Shown here piece after piece: positions 19,836 through 27,947 of a DNA stretch of 64,000 bases. A model generated the notes under the pieces. It searched no databases and had not been told where the DNA came from. It worked only from the letters and a program-made list of their open reading frames with translations. Origin of the DNA: Nocardioides alpinus. GTDB taxonomy: Bacteria > Actinomycetota > Actinomycetes > Propionibacteriales > Nocardioidaceae. Made by a program: the position numbers and the translations under genes. Within the stretch, counting starts at the first letter, position 1; every line of letters begins with the position of its first letter. Location: assembly GCF_900112035.1 (NCBI RefSeq), contig NZ_FOKC01000007.1, forward strand, positions 1 through 64,000. The letters are read 5' to 3'.

Positions 19836-19900
19836 GGCGGTGAGCCTAGGGTGCCGCGCCGGTGTGGACGAGTCCTCGTGATGAGGAACTCACGCGTCCG

Positions 19901-21115
19901 TCAGCGGCGTGTGGCCAGGAAGTCGGCGATGCGGCCGATGGCCTCCTCGAGCACACTCGCCTCGGGCAGCGTCACCAGCCGGAAGTGGTCGGGCGCGGGC
20001 CAGTTGAAGCCGCTGCCGTGCGTGACGAGGATCTTCTTGGCCCGCAGCAGGTCGAGCACGAACTCCTGGTCGTCCTCGATCGCGTACACCTCGGGGTCCA
20101 GGCGCGGGAAGCAGTAGAGGGCGCCGCGGGGCTTGACGTTGGAGACGCCGGGGATCTCGTTGAGCAGCCGGTGGGCCAGCATCGACTGCTCGTAGAAGCG
20201 TCCGCCGGGCCCGATGAACTCCTCGATCGACTGGTAGCCGCCCAGGGCGGTCTGGATGGCGTGCTGCGCCGGCACGTTGGCGCACATCCGCATGTTGGCG
20301 ATGAGGGTGAGGCCCTCGAGGAAGTCGGTCGCGATCTCCTTCGGACCCGCGATCATCACCCAGCCGGCGCGGTAGCCGCACACGCGGTAGGCCTTCGACA
20401 GGCCGGAGAACGTCAGCGTCAGGACGTCGTTGCCGCCGAAGGTGGCCGCGTGGTGGTGCTCGGCGTCCTCGAACAGGATCTTCTCGTAGATCTCGTCGGC
20501 CATCACCACGAGCTGGTGCCGTCGGGCGATGTCGACGAGCCCCTTCACCGTCTCCCGGCTGTAGACCGCGCCGGTGGGGTTGTTGGGGTTGATGATGACG
20601 AGGGCGTGGGTGTTCTCGGTGATCTTGGCCTCGATGTCGGCGAGGTCGGGGTTCCAGTCGTCCTCCTCGTCGCACCGGTAGTGCACGGGGATGCCGCCGG
20701 CGAGCGTCACGGCACCGGTCCACAGCGGGTAGTCGGGGGCCGGCACCAGGATCTCGTTGCCGTCGTCGACGAAGGCCTGGAGCACCATCGAGATCAGCTC
20801 GGAGACGCCGTTGCCGATGAAGATGTCCTCGACGCCGACGTCGCGCAGCCCGTGGGACTGGTAATAGTGCATGACGGCGGTGCGCGCCGAGTAGATCCCC
20901 TGCGAGTCGGCGTACCCCTGCGACTGCGGCAGGTGGTGGATCATGTCGGCGATGATCTGCTCGGGTGCCTCGAAGCCGAACGGCGCGGTGTTGCCGATGT
21001 TGAGCTTGAGGATGCGGTGGCCCTCCGCCTCCAGCCGCTGGGCCTCGACCAGGATCGGTCCGCGCACGTCGTAGCGGACACCTTGCAGCTTCTTGCTCTG
21101 TCGGATCGGGCGCAC
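19901..21115 (-). CDS. Pyridoxal-phosphate aminotransferase (AlaA/Aat-like, class I)
   Basis: A 404-residue fold-type I aminotransferase. The PLP lysine is in TFSGLSKAYRVCGYRAGW, the cofactor-binding NPNNPTGAVYSRE and the tyrosine region ADEIYEKILFED are intact, and the arginine that binds the substrate carboxylate is in FRLVTLPEA. The N-terminal SKKLQGVRYDVRGPILVEA and LNIGNTAPFGFEAPEQII match the AlaA/YfbQ alanine transaminase group, which makes alanine from pyruvate and glutamate. The start is GTG 21115 with GAGAGGATGAG before it. It is divergent from the next acetyltransferase with a 41-nt spacer. Substrate assigned by similarity only. Confidence 0.88.
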   Translation of the reverse strand: MRPIRQSKKLQGVRYDVRGPILVEAQRLEAEGHRILKLNIGNTAPFGFEAPEQIIADMIHHLPQSQGYADSQGIYSARTAVMHYYQSHGLRDVGVEDIFIGNGVSELISMVLQAFVDDGNEILVPAPDYPLWTGAVTLAGGIPVHYRCDEEDDWNPDLADIEAKITENTHALVIINPNNPTGAVYSRETVKGLVDIARRHQLVVMADEIYEKILFEDAEHHHAATFGGNDVLTLTFSGLSKAYRVCGYRAGWVMIAGPKEIATDFLEGLTLIANMRMCANVPAQHAIQTALGGYQSIEEFIGPGGRFYEQSMLAHRLLNEIPGVSNVKPRGALYCFPRLDPEVYAIEDDQEFVLDLLRAKKILVTHGSGFNWPAPDHFRLVTLPEASVLEEAIGRIADFLATRR

Positions 21116-21156
21116 GCCTCATCCTCTCAGGCGCGAACGGGGCTAGCATCGAGATC

Positions 21157-21801
21157 GTGTCCCGCAAGACCGCACGCCTCACGGTCGACCACCTCGCGGA
21201 GCTGACCGATCCGGTCCGCTCGTGCCTGTTCTGGGAGCTCGGCCCGGTGGACCGCGCGCGGCTCGACGAGGCCGAGCGCATCGCGGAGAAGGAGAGCTGG
21301 CTCTCCGGCGTGCTGCGCGACTGGGGCTCGTGCGGGCGGGTCGTACGCATCGACGGGCGCACCGTCGGTCACATCGTCTACGCCCCTGCGGACCGCCTGC
21401 CCGGTGCCGCGGCGCTCGCGACAGCCCCGACGTCTCCCGACGCGATCCTGGCCGCGACGGCGTGGATCGATCCCGCCCACCGCGGCGGTGGGCTCGGACG
21501 CCTGCTGGTGCAGGCCATGGCCGCCGACCTCGTGGAGCGCGGCCAGAGCGCGATCGAAGCCTACGGCGACACGCGGGGGCAGGCGCAGGGCTGCGTGCTG
21601 CCGGCGGAGTTCCTCGGCAGCGTGGGCTTCAAGACCCAGCGCGCGCACCCGACGACGCCGCGGATGCGGATGGAGCTGCGCACCGCGCTCAGCTGGAAGG
21701 ACGAGGTCGAGTTGGCGCTGGAGCGGGTGTGGGGTGCCGTACGCCCCACGCAGAAGGCGACCCGCCCGATCGGATCGGTACGGGTCGCCTCCGGCGACTA
21801 G
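21157..21801 (+). CDS. GNAT family N-acetyltransferase
   Basis: A 214-residue protein with the GNAT fold in its middle. TAWIDPAHRGGGLGRLLVQA holds the acetyl-CoA-binding R-G-x-G-L motif (about residues 105-124), and GSVGFKTQRAHPTTPRMRME matches the last strands. The N-terminal part, LTDPVRSCLFWELGPVDRAR then AEKESWLSGVLRDWGSCGRV, is shared by actinobacterial GNATs of unknown target. The start GTG follows TAGCAT by 7 nt, suggesting a leaderless transcript. It is convergent with trxA across a palindromic repeat. Substrate unknown. Confidence 0.82.
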   Translation: MSRKTARLTVDHLAELTDPVRSCLFWELGPVDRARLDEAERIAEKESWLSGVLRDWGSCGRVVRIDGRTVGHIVYAPADRLPGAAALATAPTSPDAILAATAWIDPAHRGGGLGRLLVQAMAADLVERGQSAIEAYGDTRGQAQGCVLPAEFLGSVGFKTQRAHPTTPRMRMELRTALSWKDEVELALERVWGAVRPTQKATRPIGSVRVASGD

Positions 21802-21807
21802 GACTTC

Positions 21808-21850
21808 GGTGGTCGAGTAGCCGCGAGGAACGAGCGGCGTATCGAGACCT
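21808..21850. repeat. Palindromic repeat between convergent GNAT gene and trxA
   Basis: The outer arms GGTGGTCGAGTA and GTATCGAGACC and the inner stem GCCGC/GCGGC (21820-21824 and 21834-21838) enclose GAGGAACGA. This is the cleanest copy of the CGAGGAACGAG-type palindrome in the window. It fills the whole convergent spacer and probably acts as a bidirectional terminator. Confidence 0.75.
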
Positions 21851-21853
21851 GTC

Positions 21854-22177
21854 TCAGATCAGACCCTCGAGCTCCTTGAGGAGCGCAGCCTTGGGCTTGG
21901 CACCGACGATGGACTTCACGACCTCGCCGCCCTGGTAGACGTTGATCGTCGGGATGCCGGTGACGCGGTAGGACGACGGCGTCACGGGGTTCTCGTCGAC
22001 GTTCATCTTGAGGAAGGTGAGCTTCTCACCGTGCTCGGCGTTGAGCTCGTCGAGGATCGGGGCGACCTGGCGGCACGGGCCGCACCACTCGGCCCAGAAG
22101 TCCACGAGGACGGGCTTGTCGGACTTGAGGACCTGCGCCTCGAACTCGGCGTCGGTCACTGCGGCGATGTTGGCCAC
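21854..22177 (-). CDS. trxA: Thioredoxin
   Basis: A 107-residue thioredoxin with the redox motif WAEWCGPCRQVAPIL (C31 and C34). The buried aspartate is in VLVDFWAEW and the cis-proline in YRVTGIPTINVYQGG. The length is canonical. It reduces disulfides in the cytoplasm and is recharged by TrxB, encoded 1.2 kb away on the same strand. The start is GTG 22177. In mycobacteria trxB and trxC are adjacent; here two plus-strand genes lie between them. Confidence 0.96.
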   Translation of the reverse strand: MANIAAVTDAEFEAQVLKSDKPVLVDFWAEWCGPCRQVAPILDELNAEHGEKLTFLKMNVDENPVTPSSYRVTGIPTINVYQGGEVVKSIVGAKPKAALLKELEGLI

Positions 22178-22294
22178 GGGAGGTGCCCCTTTCTCGGGTC
22201 GTATGCGGTGATGTCTGAGTCAACACCACCCGTCGGACAGATGTTCCCGACGCGAGGGCGGCCGGACTACCGCACGAGTGGTGTGGGTGCTACA

Positions 22295-22318
22295 TCATGA
22301 AGTACATTCACTACATGA
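22295..22318. promoter_or_regulatory. Candidate MarR auto-operator overlapping promoter and start codon
   Basis: An imperfect palindrome: TCATGAAGT, ACATTC, ACTACATGA. The 9-nt arms have a single mismatch. It covers the TACATT hexamer (22303-22308) and the MarR start codon at 22315, so a bound regulator would block its own transcription. Confidence 0.55.
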
Positions 22319-22752
22319 CCGCACCCACCGAGGTCCTCGATCGCGTCCTCCACCTCGCGACACTCGTACAGGCCGACCTCGCGCGCTTCGAGCGCGAGCA
22401 GGGGCTCACGACGCCCCGCGTGCACCTGCTCTGGGTGCTGGGCGAGACCGGACCCACGACGCAGCAGTCGCTGGCCCAGGCGCTGGGGGTCACCCCTCGC
22501 AACGTCACCGGCCTGGTCGACGGCCTCGTCGCGAGCGCGCACGTGACGCGCGAGCCCCACCCCGGCGATCGCCGCGCGACGCTGGTGACCCCGACCGATC
22601 TCGGCACACGCACGATCGCGGACCTGGTGAGCTCGCACGTCGCCCTCGCCCAGCGGCTCTTCGGCGACGTGCCGACCGCGCGGCTGGCCACCTTCGCCGA
22701 GGTGCTCGAGGAGACCACGCACCGGTTCGCCCAGCTGATGGAGGAGGAGTGA
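22315..22752 (+). CDS. MarR family transcriptional regulator
   Basis: A 145-residue winged-helix regulator. LHATLVQADLARFEREQGLT-like dimerisation helices precede the reading head, with QQSLAQALGVTPRNVTGLVD (recognition helix) and PHPGDRRATLVTPTDLGTRT (wing with the DRR motif) typical of MarR. The C-terminal helices are VLEETTHRFAQLMEEE. The start is taken at ATG 22315, since TACATT lies 6 nt before it and a palindrome overlaps it; an in-frame ATG at 22297 adds six residues. It overlaps the next gene by one base (TGATG), so it probably controls that membrane protein. Ligand unknown. Confidence 0.85.
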   Translation: MTAPTEVLDRVLHLATLVQADLARFEREQGLTTPRVHLLWVLGETGPTTQQSLAQALGVTPRNVTGLVDGLVASAHVTREPHPGDRRATLVTPTDLGTRTIADLVSSHVALAQRLFGDVPTARLATFAEVLEETTHRFAQLMEEE

Positions 22753-23387
22753 TGGAGCACCTGCGACGGGCGCGGAGGCTCGTGTGGGCCGCGCTGAGGC
22801 TCGAGGTCACGCTCTACCTCGCCCTGGGCCGCTGGATCACCCGCCGACGCGACGTGCCCCCCGGCACCGTCCCGATCGGATACTCGCAGCTGGTGGCGCC
22901 GATGCTGATGCTGTGGATCTTCGGGTCCGCGGTCGAGGTGGTGGTGCTCGACGTGCTGCTGAGCCGGTGGTGGACGCCGTTGCGGATCCCGCTGCTGATG
23001 CTGGGGGTCTGGGGCCTGCTGTGGATGCTCGGCCTGCTCGCTGCCTACCGCGTACGCCCGCACCTGCTGGGTGAGCGCGCACTGCAGGTGCGCGACGGCA
23101 TCCACGCCCGCGTGGACGTGCCCCTCGACCAGGTCGCCAGTGTCCGGACCGTCGACCACGAGCTCCCCGGACTGCTGAGGTCGGTGCACGTGGAGGCCGA
23201 TGAGCCGGACGCGACGCTGCTGGTCGGGGTCGGTAGCAGGACCAACCTCGAGCTGGTGCTCACCGGTCCGACGGTCCTGGAGACGCCGCACGGCCCGACG
23301 ACCGTGACCCGGGTGGGTCTGTGGGTCGACGAGCCGCGCGAGGTGGCCGAGCTGATCAGGCGCCGGCGGTCTGCACCTCTTCGCTGA
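22752..23387 (+). CDS. Membrane protein of unknown function, MarR-linked
   Basis: A 211-residue protein, not assigned to a named family. The first 50 residues are basic and include [20 protein letters not shown]. Two strong membrane helices follow at about 52-75 ([20 protein letters not shown]) and 82-100 ([20 protein letters not shown]). The remaining 110 residues form a soluble beta-rich domain like a PH-type fold, with [20 protein letters not shown] and [20 protein letters not shown]. It starts one base into the MarR stop. Its 3' end overlaps trxB on the other strand by 32 bp. It may handle a compound sensed by the MarR protein; this is inference from context. Confidence 0.7.
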   Translation: MEHLRRARRLVWAALRLEVTLYLALGRWITRRRDVPPGTVPIGYSQLVAPMLMLWIFGSAVEVVVLDVLLSRWWTPLRIPLLMLGVWGLLWMLGLLAAYRVRPHLLGERALQVRDGIHARVDVPLDQVASVRTVDHELPGLLRSVHVEADEPDATLLVGVGSRTNLELVLTGPTVLETPHGPTTVTRVGLWVDEPREVAELIRRRRSAPLR

Positions 23388-24369
23388 TCGCCTCGACGAC
23401 CGCAGCGGCCTCGCCCGCGGTGGAGGCCTCGTGGTCCAGGGCTGCGATGAAGCGCTCCGCGTCGAGGGCCGCGGCGCAGCCGGTGCCGGCCGCGGTGATG
23501 GCCTGGCGGTAGTGGTGGTCGACCAGGTCGCCGGCAGCGAAGACACCGGGGAGGTTGGTCGCGGTCGACGGGTGGTCGACGAGGACGTAGCCCTCGTCGT
23601 CGAGGTCGACCTGGCCGGTCAGGAGCTCCGAGCGCGGGTCGTGGCCGATCGCGATGAACAGGCCGGTGACGTCGAGCTGGCGCTCCTCGCCGTTGGTCGT
23701 GTCGCGCAGGGTGATCGACTCGAGCCGGTCGGCGCCGTTGATCGCGGCGACCTCGGAGTTCCAGACCATCTCGAGCTTGGGGTCGGCGAAGGCGCGCTCC
23801 TGCATGATCTTGGAGGCGCGCAGCTCCTCACGGCGGTGGATCAGGTAGACCTTCGAGCCGAAGCGGGTGAGGAAGGTGGCCTCCTCGATCGCGGAGTCGC
23901 CGCCGCCGACGACAGCGATCGCCTGCTCGCGGAAGAAGAAGCCGTCGCAGGTCGCGCACCACGAGACACCGCGACCGGAGAGCTCCTCCTCGCGGGCGAG
24001 GCCGAGCTTGCGGTAGCCGGAGCCGGTCGCGAGGATCACCGAGCGCGCGGTGTAGGTGTCGGTCGCGGTCTTGACGACCTTGACGTCACCGGTGAGGTCG
24101 ACCTCCACGATGTCGTCGGAGATCAGCTCGGCGCCGAAGCGCTCGGCCTGGGCGCGCATCTCGTCCATCAGCGCGGGACCCATGATGCCGTCGCGGAAGC
24201 CGGGGAAGTTCTCCACCTCGGTGGTGTTCATCAGCGCGCCGCCGGCGGTGACCGAGCCCTCGAAGACGAGCGGCTCGAGGGCTGCGCGCGCCGCGTAGAC
24301 AGCGGCGGTGTAGCCCGAGGGCCCCGAGCCGATGATGATCACGTTGCGCGTGGCGGTGGTCTCGCTCAT
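23356..24369 (-). CDS. trxB: Thioredoxin reductase (NADPH)
   Basis: A 337-residue FAD enzyme that passes electrons from NADPH to thioredoxin. FAD-binding is [20 protein letters not shown], the redox pair is in [14 protein letters not shown] (C-A-T-C), and NADPH-binding is [39 protein letters not shown] is the C-terminal FAD motif. The last 25 residues are an Ala/Glu tail beyond the usual end. It lies downstream of sigM and its anti-sigma gene, an order shared with mycobacteria, where SigM-region and thioredoxin genes are linked to oxidative and envelope stress. Confidence 0.97.
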   Translation of the reverse strand: MSETTATRNVIIIGSGPSGYTAAVYAARAALEPLVFEGSVTAGGALMNTTEVENFPGFRDGIMGPALMDEMRAQAERFGAELISDDIVEVDLTGDVKVVKTATDTYTARSVILATGSGYRKLGLAREEELSGRGVSWCATCDGFFFREQAIAVVGGGDSAIEEATFLTRFGSKVYLIHRREELRASKIMQERAFADPKLEMVWNSEVAAINGADRLESITLRDTTNGEERQLDVTGLFIAIGHDPRSELLTGQVDLDDEGYVLVDHPSTATNLPGVFAAGDLVDHHYRQAITAAGTGCAAALDAERFIAALDHEASTAGEAAAVVEAISEEVQTAGA

Positions 24370-24484
24370 GGGGGTCAGTCACTCCTGCTGGATCGGGTGC
24401 GGGTCTTCTCGTGCGTACGACGTCCTCAACCGATCGTAGGGCAGCGTTCTTCCCGCTCCACGGGTGACGCAGCACCCAGTCGGG

Positions 24485-25234
24485 TCAGGGCAGCGGCAGG
24501 AAGAGCGTACGCACGGGCTCGCCGTCGCCGCAGACGAAGAGCGCGACCTCCTGGGCGTCGCCGGACCGCGGGCTGTAGACGACCACCCCGGGCTGGCCGT
24601 CGATCTCCGCGGCAAGACGCCGACCGGGACCGATGCCGAGCATGCAGAAGGCGTCGGGTTGCGACGGCGAGGCGAGGGGGTTGCGACGTGCACCCGCGTC
24701 GGACCGCAGCCCGAGGAGCTGCTGGTCGAGGTCGGCGTCGGCGGTGGAGAGGGTCGGATAGGCGGCACCGGGGGAGGGCGCAGTGCTCTTCAGCGACTCC
24801 GGGCCCATCTCCGCCGCACCGCTCTCGCTCTCTGCGCCCCCGCTGTCGGCGCCCCCACTGTCCTCCTGGCTGCCGAAGTCCCGCTCCTGCGAGGTGGACA
24901 TGTCACCGTCCGCGGCCGATCCGGCTGCAGAGTCGTCGCTGGACATCCGGGGAAGCCCCTGTCCGATCGCCACTCCGGCGACCACGACGGCGGCGGCGGC
25001 GAGCAGGCCGATCCCGGCCATCCTGCGGCGGCGCGCGGCGAGGTCGGCCACGGGCGCGGGGCGGGACGGGGCGTCGGATGCCGCAGGAGCCTCACCTCGA
25101 TCGGCGACGAGGGAGGCGAGGGTGGCGTCGAGGTGGGCGACGACCTCGGGAGGGGTGGGTGCGTCGTGGCGCGCGTCGGCGAGCAGGCGGCGTACGGCGT
25201 CCTGCTCGGGCGTCAGGTCAGGAGCGTCGGTCAT
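24485..25234 (-). CDS. Probable membrane anti-sigma factor of SigM
   Basis: A 249-residue single-pass protein directly downstream of sigM, in the place of the mycobacterial SigM anti-sigma gene (Rv3912). The cytoplasmic N-terminus (about 1-75) has helix-forming QDAVRRLLADARHDAPTPPE and VVAHLDATLASLVADR. One membrane helix lies at about 80-100 (MAGIGLLAAAAVVVAGVAIG). The outer part is a Ser/Gly/Glu-rich linker and a small domain with LLGLRSDAGARRNPLASPSQ and GRRLAAEIDGQPGVVVYSPR. No HxxxCxxC zinc motif is visible, so it is not a ZAS-type factor. Assignment is by position and layout. Confidence 0.7.
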   Translation of the reverse strand: MTDAPDLTPEQDAVRRLLADARHDAPTPPEVVAHLDATLASLVADRGEAPAASDAPSRPAPVADLAARRRRMAGIGLLAAAAVVVAGVAIGQGLPRMSSDDSAAGSAADGDMSTSQERDFGSQEDSGGADSGGAESESGAAEMGPESLKSTAPSPGAAYPTLSTADADLDQQLLGLRSDAGARRNPLASPSQPDAFCMLGIGPGRRLAAEIDGQPGVVVYSPRSGDAQEVALFVCGDGEPVRTLFLPLP

Positions 25235-25284
25235 CGGTTCACCTCCTCGGGGGCACGGGGTCAGGGCAGTGGCGGGGTGCGGGG

Positions 25285-25941
25285 TCAGGGCGCGGGTGGG
25301 CCGCGGGGTCGCACGGTGGGTTGGACGGGACCGTCCACGGGCGGGTTCCCGTGAGGGAGGTCACCGACCGGGCGGTGCAGGTCGAGGAGCAGCCCGGCCA
25401 GCTTGGTCCGGCCGCGCGAGCAACGGGACTTCACGGTGCCCTCCGCGCAGCCGAGCATGACGGCCACCTCGGCGACCGGGTAGCCCTCCATGTCCACCAG
25501 CACGAGCGCCGCGCGCTGGTCGGCGGGGAGGGTGGCGAGCGCAGCCAGCACCCGCCGGCGTCGCTCGGCGTCCTCGGCGGCGACGTCGGGCTGGTCGTCG
25601 TGCACGGCGGTGGCAACCAGGGTGCCGCGGTCCTCGACGTCGTCGGGCAGCGCCTCGAGCCGCCGGATCTTGGCGGCCCGGATCCGGTCGAGGCAGGCGT
25701 TGACGACCACGCGGTGCAGCCACGTGGTGACGGCCGCCTCGCCGCGGAAGGAGCCGGCGCGGCGGAAGGCGGCGATCATGCCGTCCTGCAGTCCGTCGGC
25801 GGCGTCCTCGGGGTTGCCCATCGTGCGCAGCGCCACCGCCCACAGCCGGTCGCGGTGACGGGCGAAGAGCTCACCGAAGGCGTCCGCGTCCCCGTCGACG
25901 TGCGCCTGGAGGAGCGCCTGGTCGGAGCGGTCGTCGGTCAC
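25285..25941 (-). CDS. sigM: RNA polymerase ECF sigma factor SigM
   Basis: A 218-residue ECF sigma factor. Region 2 is DADAFGELFARHRDRLWAVA with GNPEDAADGLQDGMIAAFRR and TWLHRVVVNACLDRIRAAKI. Region 4 is LATLPADQRAALVLVDMEGY then VAEVAVMLGCAEGTVKSRCS, the -35-reading HTH. Its place between murJ/pseudokinase and the thioredoxin genes matches mycobacterial sigM. GTG 25941 overlaps the pseudokinase stop by 3 nt. The last 35 residues are Pro/Arg-rich and not conserved. It is likely held by the membrane protein encoded downstream and released by envelope or redox stress. Confidence 0.9.
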   Translation of the reverse strand: MTDDRSDQALLQAHVDGDADAFGELFARHRDRLWAVALRTMGNPEDAADGLQDGMIAAFRRAGSFRGEAAVTTWLHRVVVNACLDRIRAAKIRRLEALPDDVEDRGTLVATAVHDDQPDVAAEDAERRRRVLAALATLPADQRAALVLVDMEGYPVAEVAVMLGCAEGTVKSRCSRGRTKLAGLLLDLHRPVGDLPHGNPPVDGPVQPTVRPRGPPAP

Positions 25942-27884
25942 CCGAGCACCTGCACCTCGGAGATCGTGCCGCGGAACTCGCCGTCGACCTCCGGCAGCAG
26001 GGTCAGCCAGATGGTGACGTACTGCCCCGACACCGCCTCGTCGAGGTCGATCGCGAGCTCGTCGGTGCCCGACGCGGTCCCGACCGGGGTCAGGCCCGCC
26101 ACGCCCGTGGGCGCCGTCGAGGTGACGTACGCCGCCAGTGACGTCTGGCCCTCGACCGACACCACCACCCGCCGCACACCCTTGGTGGCGCCGAGGTCGA
26201 CCACCAGGCCGACCCCGGTCTTGAGGCCGGCCGGTCCGAAGTTCTGGAGGTAGCTCGACGTGCTCCACGACGTGGTCGGGTCGCCGTCGAGCACGTTGGG
26301 GACCGAGTCGGGGTTCTCCTCGCGCGGCGCCGAGCCCTGGGGGTCGAAGTCGTCGGCGGTCAGGTCGGTGAAGGGGGTGGGCGCCGCCACCGACGGAGTG
26401 GTCGTCGCGCTCGCCTCGTCGGAGGAGTCGTCGCCCGTGGGGGGCTTGAGCCCCAGCTGGTAGGCCGCGACCGCTGCCACCATCACCAGCACGCAGACGC
26501 CCACGATCATCGCCAGCCGGATCCAGCTCCGGCCCGGCACCTGGCTGCCGGTGTCGTCGAGGCCGTCGCCGGTGCCCCAGCGGTCCCCGGTCCACGAGGC
26601 GGAGGCCCACGAGCCGGTGTCGCGACCGGCCGGGCGCACGCCGGAGTCCTGGGAGGGGTCGCGGCCCGAGTCCTGGGAGGCGTCCCACGGCCAGTACTCC
26701 GGGTTGCCCGACGCGACCCGGCTGCCCGGTCGCGGTCGTCGTACGGGCTCGCCGTCCGGCGGGTCGGGGGCGAAGAGCGGCTTGGGCGGCACCTCCTCCA
26801 ACGGGGGCGGAGGCTCGGGCTTCTCGGCGCGTGCGCGCAGCCAGTCGACCTCGTCGTCGTCGTGGAAGACCGGCATCCCGGCCTGCGTGGGGAGGTCGGT
26901 GACCGCGGTCGGCTCGTCGTGCTGGGAGGCGGCCGGCGCCACGGTCGGCGCGTCTCGTACGTCCTCGGGCTCGGGGGTCGCCGCCACTACGGGCACCGCC
27001 GGGGCGACCGCCGTCGACTCCGGTGACGAGGGTGAGGCGGGAGTCGTAGGTGCGGCCGGCGTGGCCGGCGTGGTCGGCGTGGTCGGGCGCGGCCCCGCGA
27101 CCGGCACCTGGGTTCCCGTGTGGTCGCCGACGTAGGCCTGGAGCTGGTCGCAGATGCCGCGCGCGCTGTGGTCGGCGTCCACCGAGCCGTGGGCGTGCTG
27201 GGGGTTGAGGACCTCGTCGCAGAGGGCGTCGAGCAGCCGCGGGATGCCGGCGCGCACGCGTCTCGGGCGCAGCACCTCGCCGTGGACCTCCGGCGCCGGC
27301 GGGACCGCGGACTCCGACACCCCGGCCCAGGTGCCGGTCAGTGCGCAGTAGAGGAGCCCGGCCAGGTCGATCTCGTCGACGCTGGTCCGACCGGGAGGCA
27401 GGCCGCGCAGCGCCGCATCGACGCCGAAGCCGATGATCCGGATCTGGCCGTGCTGGTCGAGGAGGACGTTCTCGGGGCTGAGTCGGCCGTGCGCGAGTCC
27501 CACCGCGTGGGCCTCGGCGATGCTGTCGGCCACCTCGCCGACGAGCCAGGCGGCGCGACGGGGCGGCAGCGGTCCCTCGCGGGTGAGCAGGATGTCCAGC
27601 GAGTCGCCCTGGCCCCACTCGTTGACGACGTAGCAGCGCCCGTCGCTGATCTCCGCGTCGAGCACCCGGAGCAGGCGTCGGTTGATCACCGGTCCGGCGC
27701 TCCGGGCGGCCGACAGCACCGCCTCGGCACGCTCGTCGTCGGCGGCAAGGACGTGGATCGCGACCGCGCGGTGCAGGACCAGGTCGTGGGCGCGCCAGAA
27801 CCGGCCCGTGCCGTTCTCGGCCAGCAGGTCGTCGAGGCGGTAGCGCGCAGCGAGCACGTCACCTGCCTGCATCGACGTCGGCAC
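25938..27884 (-). CDS. Membrane pseudokinase with extracytoplasmic discoidin-like domain
   Basis: A 648-residue protein: kinase-like domain (about 8-230), long Pro/Thr/Ser-rich linker, a membrane helix (about 450-472, RLAMIVGVCVLVMVAAVAAY) and an outer domain ending in a discoidin-like beta fold. All three catalytic positions are lost: the VAIK lysine is His (AVAIHVL), HRD is HGR (LAHGRLSPENVLL) and DFG is IGFG. This matches the pseudokinase fused to MviN/MurJ in Mycobacterium (Rv3910), which recruits an FHA protein when phosphorylated and restrains lipid II export. Here it is a separate gene 63 nt after murJ. The start is GTG 27884 with GGGAGG 6 nt upstream. Confidence 0.88.
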   Translation of the reverse strand: MPTSMQAGDVLAARYRLDDLLAENGTGRFWRAHDLVLHRAVAIHVLAADDERAEAVLSAARSAGPVINRRLLRVLDAEISDGRCYVVNEWGQGDSLDILLTREGPLPPRRAAWLVGEVADSIAEAHAVGLAHGRLSPENVLLDQHGQIRIIGFGVDAALRGLPPGRTSVDEIDLAGLLYCALTGTWAGVSESAVPPAPEVHGEVLRPRRVRAGIPRLLDALCDEVLNPQHAHGSVDADHSARGICDQLQAYVGDHTGTQVPVAGPRPTTPTTPATPAAPTTPASPSSPESTAVAPAVPVVAATPEPEDVRDAPTVAPAASQHDEPTAVTDLPTQAGMPVFHDDDEVDWLRARAEKPEPPPPLEEVPPKPLFAPDPPDGEPVRRPRPGSRVASGNPEYWPWDASQDSGRDPSQDSGVRPAGRDTGSWASASWTGDRWGTGDGLDDTGSQVPGRSWIRLAMIVGVCVLVMVAAVAAYQLGLKPPTGDDSSDEASATTTPSVAAPTPFTDLTADDFDPQGSAPREENPDSVPNVLDGDPTTSWSTSSYLQNFGPAGLKTGVGLVVDLGATKGVRRVVVSVEGQTSLAAYVTSTAPTGVAGLTPVGTASGTDELAIDLDEAVSGQYVTIWLTLLPEVDGEFRGTISEVQVLG

Positions 27885-27947
27885 CGCTCACCTCCCCTTC
27901 CCCACGTGGTCCACAGATCCCCGGTCTCCCGGTCATCGTAGGCAAGA

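Noticed and set aside
23431..26253. 940-codon plus-strand open frame across trxB, anti-sigma and sigM
   Set aside because: It crosses three conserved minus-strand genes and a spacer; its composition is that of antisense GC-rich DNA.
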